This document shows, piece after piece, positions 35,558 to 35,617 of a stretch of 35,617 nucleotides of DNA. Position 1 is the first letter of the stretch; every line of letters starts with the position of its first letter. The stretch is from Myroides pelagicus (GTDB taxonomy: Bacteria > Bacteroidota > Bacteroidia > Flavobacteriales > Flavobacteriaceae). Where the stretch lies: positions 49,710 through 85,326 of the forward strand of contig NZ_WMJY01000012.1 of assembly GCF_009711055.1 (NCBI RefSeq), read 5' to 3'. The notes under the pieces are model-generated. The model worked only from the letters and a program-made list of their open reading frames with translations. It had not been told where the DNA came from and ran no database searches. The position numbers and the translations under genes were made by a program.

Positions 35558-35588
35558 TTTGGAGGATTAAAAAAATGTAGTACATTTG
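35558..35588 (+). promoter_or_regulatory. Strong consensus promoter pointing out of the window
   Basis: TTTG (35558-35561), a 19-nt spacer and TACATTTG (35581-35588) make the best sigma-A match in the window. Transcription would start near 35592-35594 and run off the right edge. Such a promoter would suit a stable RNA or a highly expressed gene, but only about 25 nt of transcript is visible and I cannot identify it. Confidence 0.75.
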
Positions 35589-35617
35589 CCACCGCAATAC
35601 AGAAGCAGTAATGCTGA

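Overview
The window is AT-rich chromosomal DNA from a member of the Bacteroidota, most likely a Flavobacteriaceae species (a Flavobacterium or Myroides relative). Three things point there. Thirteen promoters carry the phylum's -7 element TAnnTTTG. Shine-Dalgarno sequences are weak or absent. The families are typical of the phylum: five-helix SdhC, an RND pump fused to a TolC-like channel, DUF2723/GT117, TSP3-OmpA and Ig-like lipoproteins. Gene order looks like ordinary core genome. I see no prophage, insertion sequence, CRISPR array, rRNA or tRNA.

Left part (1-10017, mostly + strand): the C-terminal half of a TSP3-repeat OmpA protein; an AddB-like PD-(D/E)XK nuclease; a convergent alpha/beta hydrolase; the sdhCAB operon (respiratory complex II) behind a good promoter; a voltage-gated-type K+ channel; and a nitrilase/omega-amidase-like hydrolase. 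A 510-bp gap with inverted repeats follows.

Middle (10528-19698): a ComF-like phosphoribosyltransferase and an Ig-like lipoprotein (- strand); a 63-residue helical protein with a YchJ-like SEC-C protein; aspartate ammonia-lyase, whose product fumarate is the product/substrate of the Sdh complex; an NAD(P)-binding Rossmann protein; a YceI-like periplasmic protein; glycyl-tRNA synthetase; and two tandem, apparently paralogous small lipoproteins. The 653-bp gap before the lipoproteins holds the decayed C-terminal end of a HisC-like PLP aminotransferase.

Right part (19819-35452, - strand): a CzcA-type metal efflux operon (a small secreted HYxEHK protein, a pump-OMF fusion and a lipoprotein adaptor); a DUF2625 protein; a small membrane protein; a three-gene acyl-CoA carboxylase operon (biotin carrier, biotin carboxylase, carboxyltransferase); thiL; and a large GT117/DUF2723 membrane protein. 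At the right edge a near-ideal promoter points out of the window.

Nothing here is clearly a new multi-gene system. The most unusual items are the aminotransferase remnant, two very long perfect palindromes at convergent gene ends (2 x 25 bp and 2 x 31 bp), the pump-channel fusion with a buried signal peptide, a glyS promoter that implies a leaderless mRNA, and the repeat-bearing 10.0-10.5 kb gap.
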